A stretch of DNA of 64,000 nucleotides from positions 88,969,256-89,033,255 of the forward strand of contig NW_026623056.1 in the NCBI RefSeq assembly GCF_023065955.2, in the 5' to 3' direction. The notes under the pieces were generated by a model. That model saw nothing but the letters and a program-made list of their open reading frames with translations, had not been told where the DNA came from and ran no database searches. Numbering within the stretch: position 1 is the stretch's first letter; each line of letters begins with the position of its first letter. Shown here one piece after another: positions 1-16,614 of the stretch. The translations under genes and the position numbers were made by a program. This DNA is from Ursus arctos (lineage: Eukaryota; Chordata; Mammalia; Carnivora; Ursidae).

Positions 1-540
1 CTCTTATCAGCCTCGATTTCTTCTATAAAGCAATTTCAGTGGGCTCAGTATTCTTTGAATACAGTCTATAGATGCTAGCAGAAACAGAAACAGGTCATAT
101 CCTTATATACCATTCCCGACACCAAAAAGTGCTTTTTAACAGAGCAGCAGACTTTTGTGCCGGGGACAGTATTGTCCAGGGCTTTTTGGGCCAGCGTCTC
201 TCACTGTAGTTTTCCTCTCCCCTGGGTCTGTGCCGTGAAGTTTACTGGCTTTTTCTCCAATGGTCCAATATAGCCACTAGCCACGTTGTGATCTGAACTA
301 ATTGAAATGAAATGAACACGTCAGTCCTCCGTCACGTTACCCCTACTTCCAGTGCTCGGTAGCTGCCCGAGACTCGGGAGCACGCTGCTGGCTGGGGCGC
401 GCAGAACATTCCCACCACCGCAGGAAGTTCTACTAGACACGATTGCATTCAGTGAGTGCAGGGTGCGCAAAGCCTAGAACAAAGGCATCATGGTTCGGCT
501 TTGAATCTCAGTATTGACTTGTTATTTTATTATTTTTATT

Positions 541-711
541 TTTTCAAGATTTATTTATTTATTTGAGAGAGCGAGCGAGCGAGCTTGAGCACAAGTAGGA
601 GGGGCAGAGGGAGAGAGAATCCCAAGCCGACTCTGTGTTCGTGACCCTGAGATCACAACCAGAGCCAAACAGGAGGCGGACACTCAACCGACTGAGCCAC
701 CCAGGCCCCAC
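541..711 (-). repeat. Carnivore SINE (tRNA-Lys derived)
   Basis: Reverse orientation: the tail aagatttatttatttattt opens the element and the head reads ctgagccacccaggc at the right end. A GAGC microsatellite variant lies in the pyrimidine-rich part. Slightly diverged. Confidence 0.9.
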
Positions 712-1532
712 CCGACAAAGTACTGACTTTTTAAAGTCTTGGCAAAACAAAAGCCATGAAATCCTGGCTTGTTGAGGGGAAAAAAAAAAGGTTTCGTTAA
801 GCAGCAAACACTCCTCTTACACATGCATCAAGAGGCAAGCCTGTTAGACTTAAGACCACCAAGTTTTAGCCAAAACCGCAGTCAAAAGGAGTGTCTGAGT
901 GAAGGGTTTCCTCCCTCTGTGTGATTATTCAGGAAAGCCTGGAGGAAGAGGCCCGGGGAAGGGCGGGGGCAGAGAAGGGGGGAGGGAGAGAGAGCAAGAG
1001 AGATCGGATGGAGTTCTGGTCTCCCTGCGCCCCTCAGAGATATTAAGGGGGTGAAGAAACAACTCTGAGGTTTGGGAAACTCTCAGCACAGGAGGCCTTG
1101 GCGTGGCCCTCGGAATTCAAACCCCTTTGTCAAGTGCCCAGGCCAGCGTGGAGTGACAGTAACATGGCATTGCCAAGTAGTAAGTGGAAAAGGCTAAAGG
1201 CAATGTCCAGGCAAAGGGCCAAAGGTAGCGCTTCCCTCACTTGCACAGGGAGAGGGACCCCACAGAGGGGAACGTGCTCCCCAGTCCTCCAGGTTACTGA
1301 CCCAGGTGATCCCACAGCACAGACTCAGATCAGATGACAGATGGATCTCAAGGCATTGGCACCAACAGACAAGTGAAGATCACCAAGATCTGACCTACTG
1401 AGAAGAGGCTGTGAATTTCACCAGCCATATTCAGCAGACACCAGCCAGGTCCGGGGGGCTTGGCTAGTTAAGACCAGTCCCAAATTCAGGTATTAATGAT
1501 TTATGTTAATATGGCAGACTGCATTTTCCTAA

Positions 1533-2015
1533 AATGGCTTCAGCAATCTTTCTGGTCCCATTTCTGGTCCCATGCTCTCCCAGAACTTGTGACTCCCCAT
1601 CGAAAATCCACTGCTCCCCCTCTTGTGCTGCCTTGACAAAGGGAATGAGGCAGAAGAGACGCCGTGTGACTGGTTCTCTTTCTGTCTGTATCTCTCCACT
1701 TTTCTCGTTGGAACCTCGCCGCCATGTTGTGCGGAAGCCCACACCACATGAGGGTGGTCTGGCCAATGCTCCAGTTATGATCTCAGCCGTCAGTTGGCAC
1801 CAACTGCAGACATATGAATGAGACTTCAGAGAACTCCAGCCCCCAGTCTTTGGACCACCTTAGGTGATGTCAAGAGTGGCAGAGATGAGCTCTTTCCAGC
1901 AAGCCCTGCCCACATTGTGGATTCGTGAACAAAAATAATATTCTCATTTCTTAAGCCACTGAAAGTTGTGAAGTAATATGTTATGCAGCCACAGTGACTG
2001 GAGCAGTCAGGGCAC
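1533..2015 (+). repeat. Old LTR-like interspersed repeat
   Basis: The features CCGCCATGTTGTG, CCACACCACATG, a taagccactgaaag motif and an end at GCAGCCACAGTGACTGGA resemble old mammalian LTR elements that end in a TAAGCCAC...CAGCAATAGATAACT-type sequence. The subfamily is not assigned. The apparent open frame across it is repeat-derived. Confidence 0.5.
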
Positions 2016-3784
2016 TAAAACATCCTTAAGGTTTCTATTCCTTTTCTCCTTGGGTCAGTACTAGGGATGACCATGAAGCATAAAAGGCAATCTCATTTTT
2101 CCAGATGAAACAGGGCTGGAAAGAAGGTAGGAGTATACGCTGAATGCAGGAAGAAACTATCGGTGATAGGCCATGGGTGTAATGACTGACTGATGGGAAA
2201 AGACCCAGCGGATTGTTTTAAATTACTTCGTACAACACATTCTTTGCATGTCTTATTTTCCTTCATGTATTTTTCATCTGTCTTCTGGCTCTTTGTTTTG
2301 GGGAGATTTCTTCAGTGTCCATGGATTTTCCTTATCTTCTAGCTCTTCTACTGAATTTTGTATGCTGGAATCTTCTTTGAGTTTTTACTTACTGTTTTCT
2401 GATTTTTTCCATGTTCATAATATTCTTATTTTATGGGCATGGTATCTTCTATCCCGGATATTAAACTGAACCTACAGGGTGAGCTGTTCTGCTTGCTATT
2501 CCTGCACTTTCTTTATGATGCTGGTTTTCTTCACAGATGTGGTTGCTTGAGCATATTTAAGAATGAGGGGCTGGATTATTTTATTTACCTACCTATTTGT
2601 TTTATATAGAAATGTATTTCCTTAGTAGGCTTCTTACCGGAACAGGAAGGCAGGCTGGCTCTGGGTAAATCAATGGGACTTGCTAACTGTCAGGTTTCAC
2701 TCTGGGCTGAGTCATTCCCGTATTCCAGAATGTACTCTTTGAAGGGCTTTACCGGGAATGTCAGCATTTTACCCTAGGTGCCCTGTTTCTTCTCAAGCAA
2801 TTCATTCAGGAACTTCCTGCCTGATGGAAGATGCTGGACTCGGGTGCTGTGAGTGCCATTGACAGACCGGGCAGGTGAGCCTGGTGATGCAATCCCACGA
2901 GCTCAGGTGCTTTCCCTCCTGTCCTCCGCTGGACAAATGCTTCCCCAGCACCTCTTGCTGTGGCTTCTGCTCTGTGTCACCCCCATAAATGCTTCCACCC
3001 ACTTTCTGTCTTCAGTAAATGTACCCAAATCTCTGCTGTTTGCCGATGACTTGCCCCCAGCTCCTTGCTTTTGTGTGTCTACTTTCTTTCGGTCCTTTAC
3101 TGATTCCTCCCGCGGGGGTTCTGAAGGGAGCGCAGTTAGATATGGTCTATCATCCCCAACAGTTGAGGCCAGAGTGAACAATGTCCTTCTCAGCCCAAAA
3201 CAGAATCCCCGTTTATCTGCTGGTGAATGTGGTATAAGGTCCCCGCCTCTCGTGACAGCAGCTGGTCTCCTGATGCGTGGTGTCCCCCCCCCCCCCCCAC
3301 GATTCTGATTTCGCAGGTGTGGGTGTGGCCGGGCCAATGGAGTTTTCAAGGCTCCCCAGATGATGAAGGTGTGGCCAAGTCTGCGGGCCTCGGCTTCAAC
3401 CAAATGCGGAGACGGCTGCCCCAAGGCTCTGCTCCTGCTGGTCACTGTGCTGAGTCTGAGCGTGGGGTTTCCCTCCCCGTTCCTGGTACCTCACCAGCAA
3501 TTTTTCTGCAATGTGATTTAGGTTGTGATTATTTGTGTCTGGTTTCTCCATCAATCCAAAAAATTGTTTTTGATCCTTTTATCTTCCAGAAATTCTTTGG
3601 CAGTTCTGGTACAATTGTGGTATCCTTTCTGGGGTTATGGGTTATTGTTTTAAAAATACGTTTTCTGTCATTTCCATGGGGTTGGTGCAGGAAGGGATGA
3701 AAAACATGCATTTAGCCCATCTTCTTAATCTATTCCAACTCTTTTTTATGCATAAATATGTGATTTTTCTTATTTTTCCCTTTG

Positions 3785-4195
3785 AAAGGATTTTATTATA
3801 AAAATATAAAAAATATGTAAAAGTAGAGAAAATAGTACAGTGAATCTCTATGAACCAATGAACCAGATTCACTAATGAACAACTCATGCCCTGTCTGTTT
3901 CTCTCTACACACCACCCTCTCTGATCTCTGATCCATTCCCTGTCTGGGAATTATTTTGAAGCAAATCCTAGACATCATATAATTTAATATGTAAGCCTTT
4001 CCCTGTGTATCTATAGCAGACAAGGCATCCCTTTTAAAACCTAACCACAAAAAATCAACATCTCACCTACCAAAAAAAAATCAGTAATAATCCCGTGATA
4101 TCAAATATTCAGTTTGTTTCACATTTTTCCAAGTGTTCTATAATTTTTTTAAAAAGTTTGCTTGAATCAGATTCCAAACAAGGTCCAAAACATTG
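3785..4195 (-). repeat. Old L1-like 3' end fragment
   Basis: The string GAAGCAAATCCTAGACATCAT followed by a TTCCAAGTGTTCTATAA-type stretch is typical of 3' untranslated parts of old mammalian L1. It is AT-rich and diverged, and its edges are approximate. Two SINEs follow directly. Confidence 0.45.
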
Positions 4196-4206
4196 AGATT
4201 AATATG

Positions 4207-4361
4207 TAAAAAATTTTATTTATTTATTTGAGAGAGAGTGAGAGGGAGAAGCAGACTCCCCATTGAGCAGAGAGCCTGATGTGGGACTTGATCCCAGGAC
4301 CCTGAGACCATGACCTGAGCCAAAAGCAAACGCTTAACCAACTGAACCACCCAGGTGCCCT
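4207..4361 (-). repeat. Carnivore SINE
   Basis: Reverse orientation: tail ttttatttatttatttgag on the left and head actgaaccacccaggtgccc on the right. Only 36 bp from the next SINE. Confidence 0.92.
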
Positions 4362-4397
4362 AATTCTCATCTTTAAAGCACAGTTTATTTTTTTCTT

Positions 4398-4557
4398 TTT
4401 AAAAGATTTAATTAATTAATTTATTTAGAGTGCGAGTGGGGAAGGGGCAGAGGGAGAGAGAGAATCTCGAGCAGACGCCACCGCTCATTTTCCTGAGATC
4501 ATGACCTAAGTTAAAACTGAGTGCGCCGCACAAAGGACTGCGCCACCCAGGCGCCCC
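4398..4557 (-). repeat. Carnivore SINE
   Basis: Reverse orientation: tail aaaagatttaattaattaat, head gcgccacccaggcgcccc. The old L1-like block appears to continue only on the left, so this pair sits at its edge. Confidence 0.9.
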
Positions 4558-4884
4558 TAAAGCACACTTTAAAGACAGTTTTGCAAACATTTCCAAGGGA
4601 GACTTTAAAATAAATTTGTGGGTCACTAAAATTACTCAAAATATTTTAAGGATGTAAGGTAATTTTAAAATTTTAAAAACTTAGTTTGGGTTCCATTAAA
4701 AAGATAACAAAACACACTCATATTCATTCATGTGATGGAATGAGATGTTAACAGGAAGTTTTGCTAATGGATAGCGTAGAGATTTAATTTCTCTCGTTGC
4801 AGCACACATTCACCAGGCTGTGAACTCACCCCGGTAATTTCAGATCCTCTGTCTGTTCATATGGTTGTAGGGAAAAAAAAGTTA

Positions 4885-7612
<2,728 letters not shown>

Positions 7613-8279
7613 TTACTAGTCCTACACATATAGATACGCAGATATGCACGTTTGCGTTCCCCCGCCCCCACCCCGCACACGTACACAGGCAAACTGGAAG
7701 GGGAAAGAACATGTCACGAGTGGCCATGCTCCAGGATAGTGATTGCGTCTGCAGAATACGTCCTTCAAGGTCAGCAGTAGTCTATGTAACAGCTGAAGAC
7801 TGTGAGTCATTTGGCCAAGGTTATAGAACCACAAAGTCCCACAGAATAGATTGAAAACCAGGTCTTCTTTGACTGGAAAACCTATACTTATTTCTATTAT
7901 TAAAGCTACACTAAAAACCATAATAATAGAGAACATTTACTAAAGGCTTACCGTGTGTTAAGCATTGAACTAAATGCTTTATGTAGATTGTCTGCTATAA
8001 TCTTTCCGATAATATGTTACAAGGCGGTTTGAGCATCACCTTGCAGTCCAGCGTTATGTATGAAGATCTCCTATATTCAAAAGACCCCTAGAAAGCCATC
8101 GAACTGCTTAGAGGAAATATATGGATATTCCAACTCTCAGTAAATCCATCAGAGACCATTTTTCCTGTTACTTTGGGCTCTAAAGGAAGGAGTTAGTTGG
8201 CTTGTATTCAGAAGTCTGTTTTAAACAAAATGTATCTAAACTATATTACACCCAGCTTGGAAGCACCAAGCTTACATAA

Positions 8280-8420
8280 CTGAATTGAGTGTGTCAAATG
8301 TATATGTCACATCACTGTGTTATTATCCCCTTTTAAAGATGAGCAAACTGATGCTTCGTGAAGTCACTTACTGATGGGTGCACAGCCAGGAAGTGGGAGA
8401 CGGAACCCAGGTCCCATATG
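8280..8420 (-). repeat. MIR element (antisense)
   Basis: It reads, in antisense MIR order, TTATCCCCTTTTAAAGATGA, CAAACTGATGC, a CACAGCCAGGAAGTGG box and ACGGAACCCAGGTCCC. Diverged but the order of blocks is right. Confidence 0.7.
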
Positions 8421-9713
8421 TATGTGCACTTGTATGACATTTATGTACGTGTATGTGCACGCTGCACATGTGTGTGTTCATACATATCTGTATTCTGAGA
8501 GAGACTGAAACTAGATTCTAGGATCTAAAAAAACATGGTCTTCATCCTGGAGACAGAAAGCACTTAGTGGCCAATGTCACTGGCGTCCTAACCTTAAGCT
8601 ATTGGCCCAAGTGTGGACACATCATCTGAGACTTGGCTTAACATGTTTGGTATAGGTGGTGGGAAAGGTGGTTCTGCCCGCGCTGGAAGTGAGCCAGCAG
8701 AAACTGAGGATGCTTTTGGGGTAAGGCATTTCAATCGTGACTATGACAGACTACACAGGGGTGACAACGATCATAGCATCTGTATCACATCAATAATTGA
8801 TGGACTGTCTTTACAACTATGCCTCCAGAGGTCTTTATTTTCCCACTGGGAACGATTTAGTAAGGGCTCTGGTTGGATATTTGGGTACTTTGGAATAGGT
8901 TTTTGAGCACATCGAAAATCGGAAAGCAGAAGTCAGTCTCTAGGACACCTACTGGAAGGCCAGGCACTTCAATGCCTTGGCGCTGGCTGGGGGAGCCCCA
9001 GACCCAGGCAGTGTGGATCGGGCTGGATTACAACAGGGGTGGGTGGGGGCTGTCATGTCCTACACCATGTCCAGCATGACTGAAGCCTGACTCCCAGCGT
9101 ATAATGTTTTACATCTCTTGAGTGGTGTGACCTGGAGGAGAGAGGGATTTCCCTGGGACTAGAAGGATGAGGGGTGGTGGGTTCTCTGTCCCTGTCTCGT
9201 GCTGTGCTCAAGTGATGGGAGGGCAGAGTCGGCGTGAGTGGGTGCCTGGCACTAATCCCTGTGGCCCAGGGAGCAGGTGGGCCAAGGCCGCGGGATGAGG
9301 TGTGCATACAGGGCGTGGGTACTTTGAAAACAGGAGGTGCCAGCCCCTTAGTGATCAATGTGCTTGGACAAGGAGCACATAAGTGATGAGAGTGAAGGAC
9401 CAGAAGCCCTTCCCCAATGTTTTCGTCTGTGTAAGGTCACACTCCTTCCATCCCCCAAATACGCCTGAGATTGAATTTTTTGCCTACCCTAGTGGGTGTT
9501 TGGGGGAGGATGAACCAGACTTGTTTGCTTCAGAAGGTCGATATACCACTTGTGTTTGAGTGATACAGAATAAATTCATACTATACACATTGCGCACACT
9601 TGTATACTAATTAAGGTATGGAAAGTTGAAACAGGGTTTAGTCTTTAATGATTTTGTATCTCATTACACTAACCTACACATGTAAGAATGACAAAATTTA
9701 CAATTTCTTTCTC

Positions 9714-9930
9714 TTTTTTGTTTTTTAGTTAATATATAGTGTATTATTAATTTCAGGGGTAGAATTTAGTGATCATATAACATATAACATATATGTTATA
9801 TGAGCATCTAACACCCAGTGCTCATTACATCACATACCCTCCTTAATGCCCACCCCCCAGTTACCCCATCCCCCTACCTCCCTCCCCTCCATCAACCCTC
9901 AGTTTGTTTCCTAGAGTTCAGGGTCTCTTC
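9714..9930 (-). repeat. L1 3' end (carnivore L1 family)
   Basis: It matches the L1 3' UTR also seen at 42745-43036 and 54480-54750 (AACACCCAGTGCTC, a CCCTCCTTAATGCCCA block, CCTCAGTTTGTTTC). It is strongly 5' truncated. A short probable target duplication CAATTTCT occurs at 9701-9708 and 9931-9938. Confidence 0.75.
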
Positions 9931-11278
9931 CAATTTCTCATTTCATACAATGAGGCAGATTTCGCCTAATGATTGAACTATTCTTAATGAAGTGCCCCAA
10001 TTTAGGACCAGGTATCTTGCATAAAACACTCAATAAATATTTGTAGAATAAATGAGGAAACAATTTTTAAAAGTTAGATTATCAGTCACTTAGAACCCCA
10101 AGGGCAGTTCCTGTAGAAACAGTTCTATAAATGCTAACTGCCTTTCATACAGCCCCCCGAGGTGTAGAGTCAATATAAAATGTAGCGTATAGAGCCACGA
10201 TCCCCATCACAAAACCTTGGGGCCAGACTGTTTCTGAATCATCATTATTATTATTTGGTGCATGTACAGTATTTTCCATAGTACTCCCAGTAGGGTTGGG
10301 GACGACACACTTCGAAGAACATTTTTGTGAAATATAGGACTAGTCACACTAAGTGAAATAAAGAAAGATCAGTCTCATGTTAGTTCAAATCAGGTTTTTG
10401 TTGCCGAATCAGTTTAGGTGCCAAAGATATAGAAAATGTTTGATTTTCAGAGTTTTGTAAATTATAAATGTGGATAAGAAATTGTAACCTTGGAGCCTAA
10501 CCACAATGCGGGTTCCGCTGTGATACTCTCTTCCAAATGCCACAAAGAGACTTCTTTTGACAGAGTCCCACGTGAGAGGAAGGAACTGGACTTTTCATTC
10601 CTACCCTGGTCCTTGCCTATGAGTATAAGGCTCCCACCTCTCTGGAAAAGGGGCTTTTTGCCTTTTGAGAATCTGGTAGAAGCTTATGGGTCCTTCTCCC
10701 TAGAAAAGTTCACAAATGCAAATAGACACAAAAAATGCAAAGATTTTCATGCGGCCCACAGACAAAGGTCTTAGATTAAGAATCCCTACCGACAGCTCGG
10801 AGGAAGGGGACCTGAAGGTTCTAGATGACCCAGAAGTAGCACAGGGAGGCAGGGGGTGAGACGAGGGATATCACAAGGCTCCTTCAAGTTGGGACAGTTA
10901 GGAACGGACGGTGTTGTGCTCTTACAGTCCATGAGGGAATGACAGTAGTAACGGCCTTTGGAACCACCCCTATTTCAAAGGATGATCTTTGCCTCACCGG
11001 ACTTGAAGCCCATCTTCCTGGGGTGTTGAAACGGGTTTTTACATGTCATTGGCAAGTCAAACCTTGGTTCTTCAGCTGAGATGAAAGGCAAGAAGCCAGT
11101 GAGATCCAAGTATCTGTAACGAGGCCACCTGTTAACTAAAAACGGAACCGACCTCACTAGTGGGCTCCAGGAGGGTAAGTCGGGCAAGAGGGCTAGGCTT
11201 CACATTTCAGCCTAACTTCCTGCCGCCTTGTCATGATTCTTAATTTCTCTATTTCCCAATTCCTTCTATAAAAGTTCA

Positions 11279-11770
<492 letters not shown>

Positions 11771-12436
11771 TTAGATTTATAGCTACTGACATAAAAATGA
11801 ACTTATGCTTTATTATATTTAACTATAAATGGAGGACTAGGAAAGGGAGACAACACATTCCTTTGAAGTTATTTTCTGGAAAAATCTCAGTTTGGCTTTC
11901 TTGTTTTCTCCACATAACATATAAGACCCCTGAGACCAAACTTTGGTGAGATTATGCTCACAGGTAATGGAAGATAAAGTTCACATCAGAGAACAACAAT
12001 GACAGCAATTGATGCATTAGTGAATTACAGCCTCGGGCTCTAAGAACGCTGACATTTTTTGCCTTGAAGAAAATGACAGTAGTGTAAGTGTGGGTGGCCA
12101 GTATGAAGTGCAAGACTTAGGAAAGTCGTATTTGTGGGGATGCACATACTTTCATTTATTAGCGATGAATTCACACTTTTGAGATTAAACATATAGTATA
12201 GAATACAACTGATCAGTCTACGAGTTCTCCAGAGTTTGTATTCATTCTAAAATTAAGAGTAATAGTGGGTCCCAGGGATGTACTCTTGATTCATGATTAT
12301 AAGGCTCTTTATATTTTATATTTTAATTAAAAAATTTGCATTCCTTTCTGTGCTTCATTTTGACTGTTATAATAACATGAATATGACTTCCCTAATTATA
12401 TGCTACATGATGACAGAAGCAAGTCAGAAAAACGTG

Positions 12437-12634
12437 ATTTTTTTTTAAAAAGATTTTATTTATTTATTTGACAGAAAGAGACAGGCAGCGAGAGAGGGAA
12501 CACAAGCAGGGGGAGTGGGAGAGGGAGAAGTAGGCTCCCAGCGGAGGAGCCTGATGCGGGGATTGATCCCAGGACCCCAGGACCATGCCCTGAGCTGAAG
12601 GCAGACGCCCAAGACTGAGCCACCCAGGCGCCCC
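12437..12634 (-). repeat. Carnivore SINE
   Basis: Full-length reverse copy: tail agattttatttatttatttg, head gagccacccaggcgcccc. A GAAAAAC duplication flanks it (near 12427 and at 12635). Confidence 0.95.
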
Positions 12635-13599
12635 GAAAAACATTCTGATTTGCATGGAAAAATCATCCAAGTGTTGGAAGCTTTTTGAAGACAACCCATC
12701 CAATGGAAAGTTCACATTTGTTTAATAAAGAGTTGACTGTATTTGCAGCTACACAAAGACTGAAATTTGTTTGTCTAATTAGATAAACTAGGTTTGTCTA
12801 ATTATTACAAATTTATTCAATGTGAAAAAGCAAAATCTTACTTGGGAATTAAGTAACAATAAAGTAAAGCAGACTTCAAAGAGATGTGCTTAAAAACTAA
12901 AGATAAAACGAAATTTGATGACGTGAACCTAATTTCTCATCAGGGACAAAAGAGCCTGCATAGTCCAAAGTCCTTGTAACCGAAGTCCATCGCAGAATAC
13001 CTTAATTTAATTAAGACCCAGACAGAGTCACTTTTATTTCGGGTAGATCTGATTCGAATTGAGCACGGCACAAGGTGATGTAAACATAGCAGTTCTTCGG
13101 GAATGTGTAGATCAGGAATGTTTTAGTTCAGTGAATTACTCCCCAAAGCAACTTTCACACATCGCTCCAGGGGTCCAGGTGGCTAAAATAACTCCTTGGC
13201 ACTTTGCTCCTAGCACCCTGCTTAATTAACAGTCAGTGAAAAATAAGTTACTGTATTTTACTTCCACTTTATTTTTAAATTCTTGGTATAGAGCCTCGGC
13301 AGTAGTATTGAACTTGACTGAGCTGCGTAATCTGTGTGACAAACAAGGCTGGATGACAGTGTCTCTCACACAAAGTCTCCCACACACGCCCCACAAGGTC
13401 CGCAATACTCCATCCTTCTTGTTTGATCGAAGGGCGCTGGGAGAGACGACAGCCCACAGTTAAATGCACACTCCCCAAGAACGCAAAAGTTAGCTCTCAG
13501 AGGTACGGAGTCCAGCTCCAAGATAGCTCACACATAGGTCCTCACATAGCCCGGATCCTCGGTAATTTAGAAAGCAGCATTCCAATGTACGCAAGCTTT

Positions 13600-13707
13600 T
13601 TTCCTTAAGTAATCTCTATGCCCAGCTCGGGGCTCGAACTCACAACCCTGAGATTGAGAGTCACGTGAGAGTCGCGTGCCCCACTGACTGAGCCAGCCGG
13701 GCGCCCC
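13600..13707 (-). repeat. Short carnivore SINE copy with target-site duplication
   Basis: Only about 108 bp, containing the tRNA-derived head in reverse (tgactgagccagccgggcgc). It is flanked by a 14-bp target duplication at 13586-13599 and 13708-13721 with one mismatch, so the short form is how it inserted and not a later deletion. Confidence 0.88.
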
Positions 13708-14599
13708 TGTACGCAAACTTTGAATACTGTTGATAAGCCCTTAGTTGTCTGAAGTGAGAATTTAAAATGGAAAGAATATGAAATCAAACACAAGCAGGCC
13801 CCCCACGTGGGCCCTCCGGAGCGCTAACTCCGTACGGCCCGCTGCCCTGAGATCTGTTAGGTCAGCGTGCTCGCAACGAAGGAGCTCATCTCCCACCGTC
13901 TTTACAAGGATTATTTTCTATTCACTCAATACTCCCAATCCTTCGGTTTTATCAAGAAAGCAAAAGAGAAATTAGCTGCCATCAGACCCTTCCCAACTGG
14001 GATCTCATGTCCTCTCTACTAAGAGTTTTTGGGTTTTTTTCCTAAAGCAGTTTCTGCCTCTTTCTGCCTTGGCTTGACTCTCAAGCTTTCTCCTCTTCTC
14101 ATGGAATACAGGAGGCGGTTCACCATCTCCCCACTACAGAAATCCTAGCCCCAATAACCCTACTATTAACATTAGTGTTGTACTCCATCTTTCAGGAGTG
14201 CTTTTACTTTCCACAAGCTGCGTTCACATCACCTACTTCCGGCCGTGAAAAGGGGACAGGCTCAGACGGGTGAAGCAACTGTTCAGGTTTTCCCCCTTCA
14301 AGGTCAGGAATCTTTTCATTAAGCATCACAACAGCATACAGCCTGCTGGTGGTAGCATCACAGATCCTAAGGCAAAGAATCGATCTTTCCAGACCCGTTC
14401 TGCCATGTAACAGTGGACAGAGCCACAGGCAAAGATCCTTACTTTTGAACCTTGGCAAATGGATTAAGAAGAGACCCGAGATGTTGGTGTACGAGATCCC
14501 AAAGGACCAAAAATGTTCCACTGTGGCCCTCATAGGCTTGCCTGTCCTTGTCCCTGGGAGGGGTTCCTCCTCACCCCTTCTTGCTCATGACTTTAGCTC

Positions 14600-14860
14600 C
14601 TAACTTCCTCCCCTCCATCTTGATAAATCCACATCACTGAGAGAAGCTAACGGTTGCTAACCTGTGAGAAGAATTTGTTTTTGACCAATTGTTCTTGGCT
14701 GACCTCTCCTGCTAAAGCCCCTATAAAAACTCCCGCCTCCTTCCTCAGAACACTCCTTTGAGAAAGCCATCCCAGCATTGTAGGATACAGGCTTAACTCA
14801 AGAGTGTGTTTCACTTACAGTCACACATTGTCCAACAGCTACAAGGGTGGGAGTGTGCCA
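14600..14860 (+). repeat. Possible old LTR with TATA box
   Basis: A compact set of promoter-like features (CCCCTATAAAAACTCCCGCC at about 14717, followed by CTTCCTCAGAACACTC) resembles the U3/R part of an endogenous-retrovirus LTR. I see no clear ends and no internal retroviral sequence. It could also be unique sequence with a chance TATA box. Confidence 0.3.
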
Positions 14861-14874
14861 GTCGAAGGGGACAT

Positions 14875-15065
14875 TTTGAAGGCAGACCGACATGGGTTTG
14901 AACCTGACTCTGTCCATTAGTTAGGTGGTCTTGGCCATCTATTCACTGTGAATAACAACGCTGATACCATGGGGTTATTATAGGGAGAAATGAGACAGTG
15001 TTTGTGAATACCTATCACGTGGTACGCAATCAACGAATACTGGTTCCCTCTTGGAAGAGTAATTC
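14875..15065 (+). repeat. MIR element
   Basis: Sense MIR order: ACATGGGTTTGAACCTGACT, TTAGTTAGGTGGTCTTGG, GGGGTTATTATAGGGAGAAA, then GTACGCAATCAACGAATACT. Diverged. Confidence 0.65.
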
Positions 15066-15294
15066 TAGGACAAACGCCAGGACTCTCCAGGGCACTGCCC
15101 GTGTCTTTATGTGAGGGAGGCAACCATGAGTCAGTCTCTTTCCCCATCGACTATTTTACTGGGAACAACTGCTTGACTAATGCTACTTGACTGAAAACTC
15201 CCTGAATATAGAGACTGTCTTGTTGCTGTTGTAACTTCAGGCCTAGCAGACGGCCGCCACGCAACCAGTATTTGTAAACGCTTGAATCATGAGC

Positions 15295-15505
15295 GCCACC
15301 ATCACTGCCATATACTGTACACCAAGCACAGAGGTAGGAGCTTACGTACAGTAGTTTGCTTCGTCATGACGACAGTCCTGCGGAATGGGTATTAGTAACC
15401 CTATTCTACAGACGAGCACACTGAGGCTCAGAAGTAACCCGTCCAAGGTCACAAAGCGAGTGTGGGAGAACTGAGTTTTGAATCCAGGTCTGTTGGCCTT
15501 GAAAA
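15295..15505 (-). repeat. MIR element (antisense)
   Basis: Antisense order: ACACCAAGCACAGAGGTAGG, CCCTATTCTACAGACGAGCA, CACTGAGGCTCAGAAGTAAC, CCAAGGTCACAAAGCGAGTG, TTTTGAATCCAGGTCTG. A well-preserved copy. Confidence 0.85.
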
Positions 15506-16049
15506 TTCTTTTTCACTTAAACCATATACTTGACCCCAAATGGACATAATTTGACTCAACCTATTTATCACTGCAACCTTAAAATGTTAAGCTATGTCAA
15601 ACCCTGTGATAAGCCTATGGGAAAAACTCGCTATTCAGCTTTTCATGTTTTACCTGTAGTCTTGAGTCCCAAATCTGAGACTATATTAAAAATTATCACT
15701 CTTCCCTTAATCTTTCAGATTAATCAGTATAACTCACTTAGAATCTGACACGGCAGGAACAGGGAGATGATGAATATAAGGAGGTTAGGGTGGAGGAGTG
15801 TTCTTTTCCATTCTGATGTGCTTATACTCTACTCCATCTACATTAAAAAAAAATTTCCCTCTGAATCACATGCTCACATAGGGCTAAAACGAGCTTTGAT
15901 TGCCCCATGTCTGATATAGCAGAGAGCTAGCCATCCTGTCTCTTTGTTTAATAAATATTGACATTACAGGGGGAAAAAAAAAGGAAAAAATTATCTTGGA
16001 AATCCACCAGAGCCAAATAAGCCTTAATATCTATAAACCACCTCACTTT

Positions 16050-16124
16050 AAAAAAAATTATTTTATTTTTTTGATTATGTTCAGTTAGCCACTGTATGGT
16101 ACATGATTAGTTTTTGATGTAGTG
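16050..16124 (-). repeat. Severely 5'-truncated L1 3' end with target-site duplication
   Basis: Only 75 bp of the L1 3' end (TTAGCCACTGTATGGTACAT, AGTTTTTGATGTAGTG) next to a T-rich start. It is bracketed by a 14-bp duplication with two mismatches (16036-16049 and 16125-16138). Confidence 0.8.
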
Positions 16125-16614
16125 AACAACCTCACTCTTCAAACAATTCTACCAGATGAAAATGAACCCTAATGGAAGGCTTTATAGGCTTAGCTGTAAA
16201 AAAAGAAGGTGCATCTGAAGGCATTATTGCCCTCCTCATACAGCTTTGCAAGAACCATAAGCCTCTGGTGATGGCTAAATTGTCCCATTGTATGCTGTCT
16301 CCTGTGGGTCTATTTTGTAAGGTCTCTATACTAGGAAGCAGTAATTGAAGCTCCTTTAAAATGCTTGAAAAAAATCACATATAATTAAAAATGTCCCAGT
16401 GAGAAGATGTGCATTAGCCAAATTGTCCATAATCTTTCCTGCTCACTAATTCATCTAATGCAATAGGTATAGTTTCCATAGGATGGGGCAAAATGTGGTC
16501 TTACTACAAAGAAATGTTTTTGTGTACGTGTGCGTGTGTGTGTGTGTGGTGGGTGGATAGAAAATTCTTTATTGTCACCAATTATCTAGTGGAGGTACTA
16601 CTGTCAGCTTGTTC

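Noticed and set aside
2903..3445. 180-codon minus-strand open frame
   Set aside because: No recognisable family, no splice support, and it crosses a poly-C tract that shifts easily.
8613..8906. 97-codon open frame with GIGGGKGG
   Set aside because: The glycine run suggests a nucleotide-binding loop at first sight, but there is no supporting domain and it is intronic.
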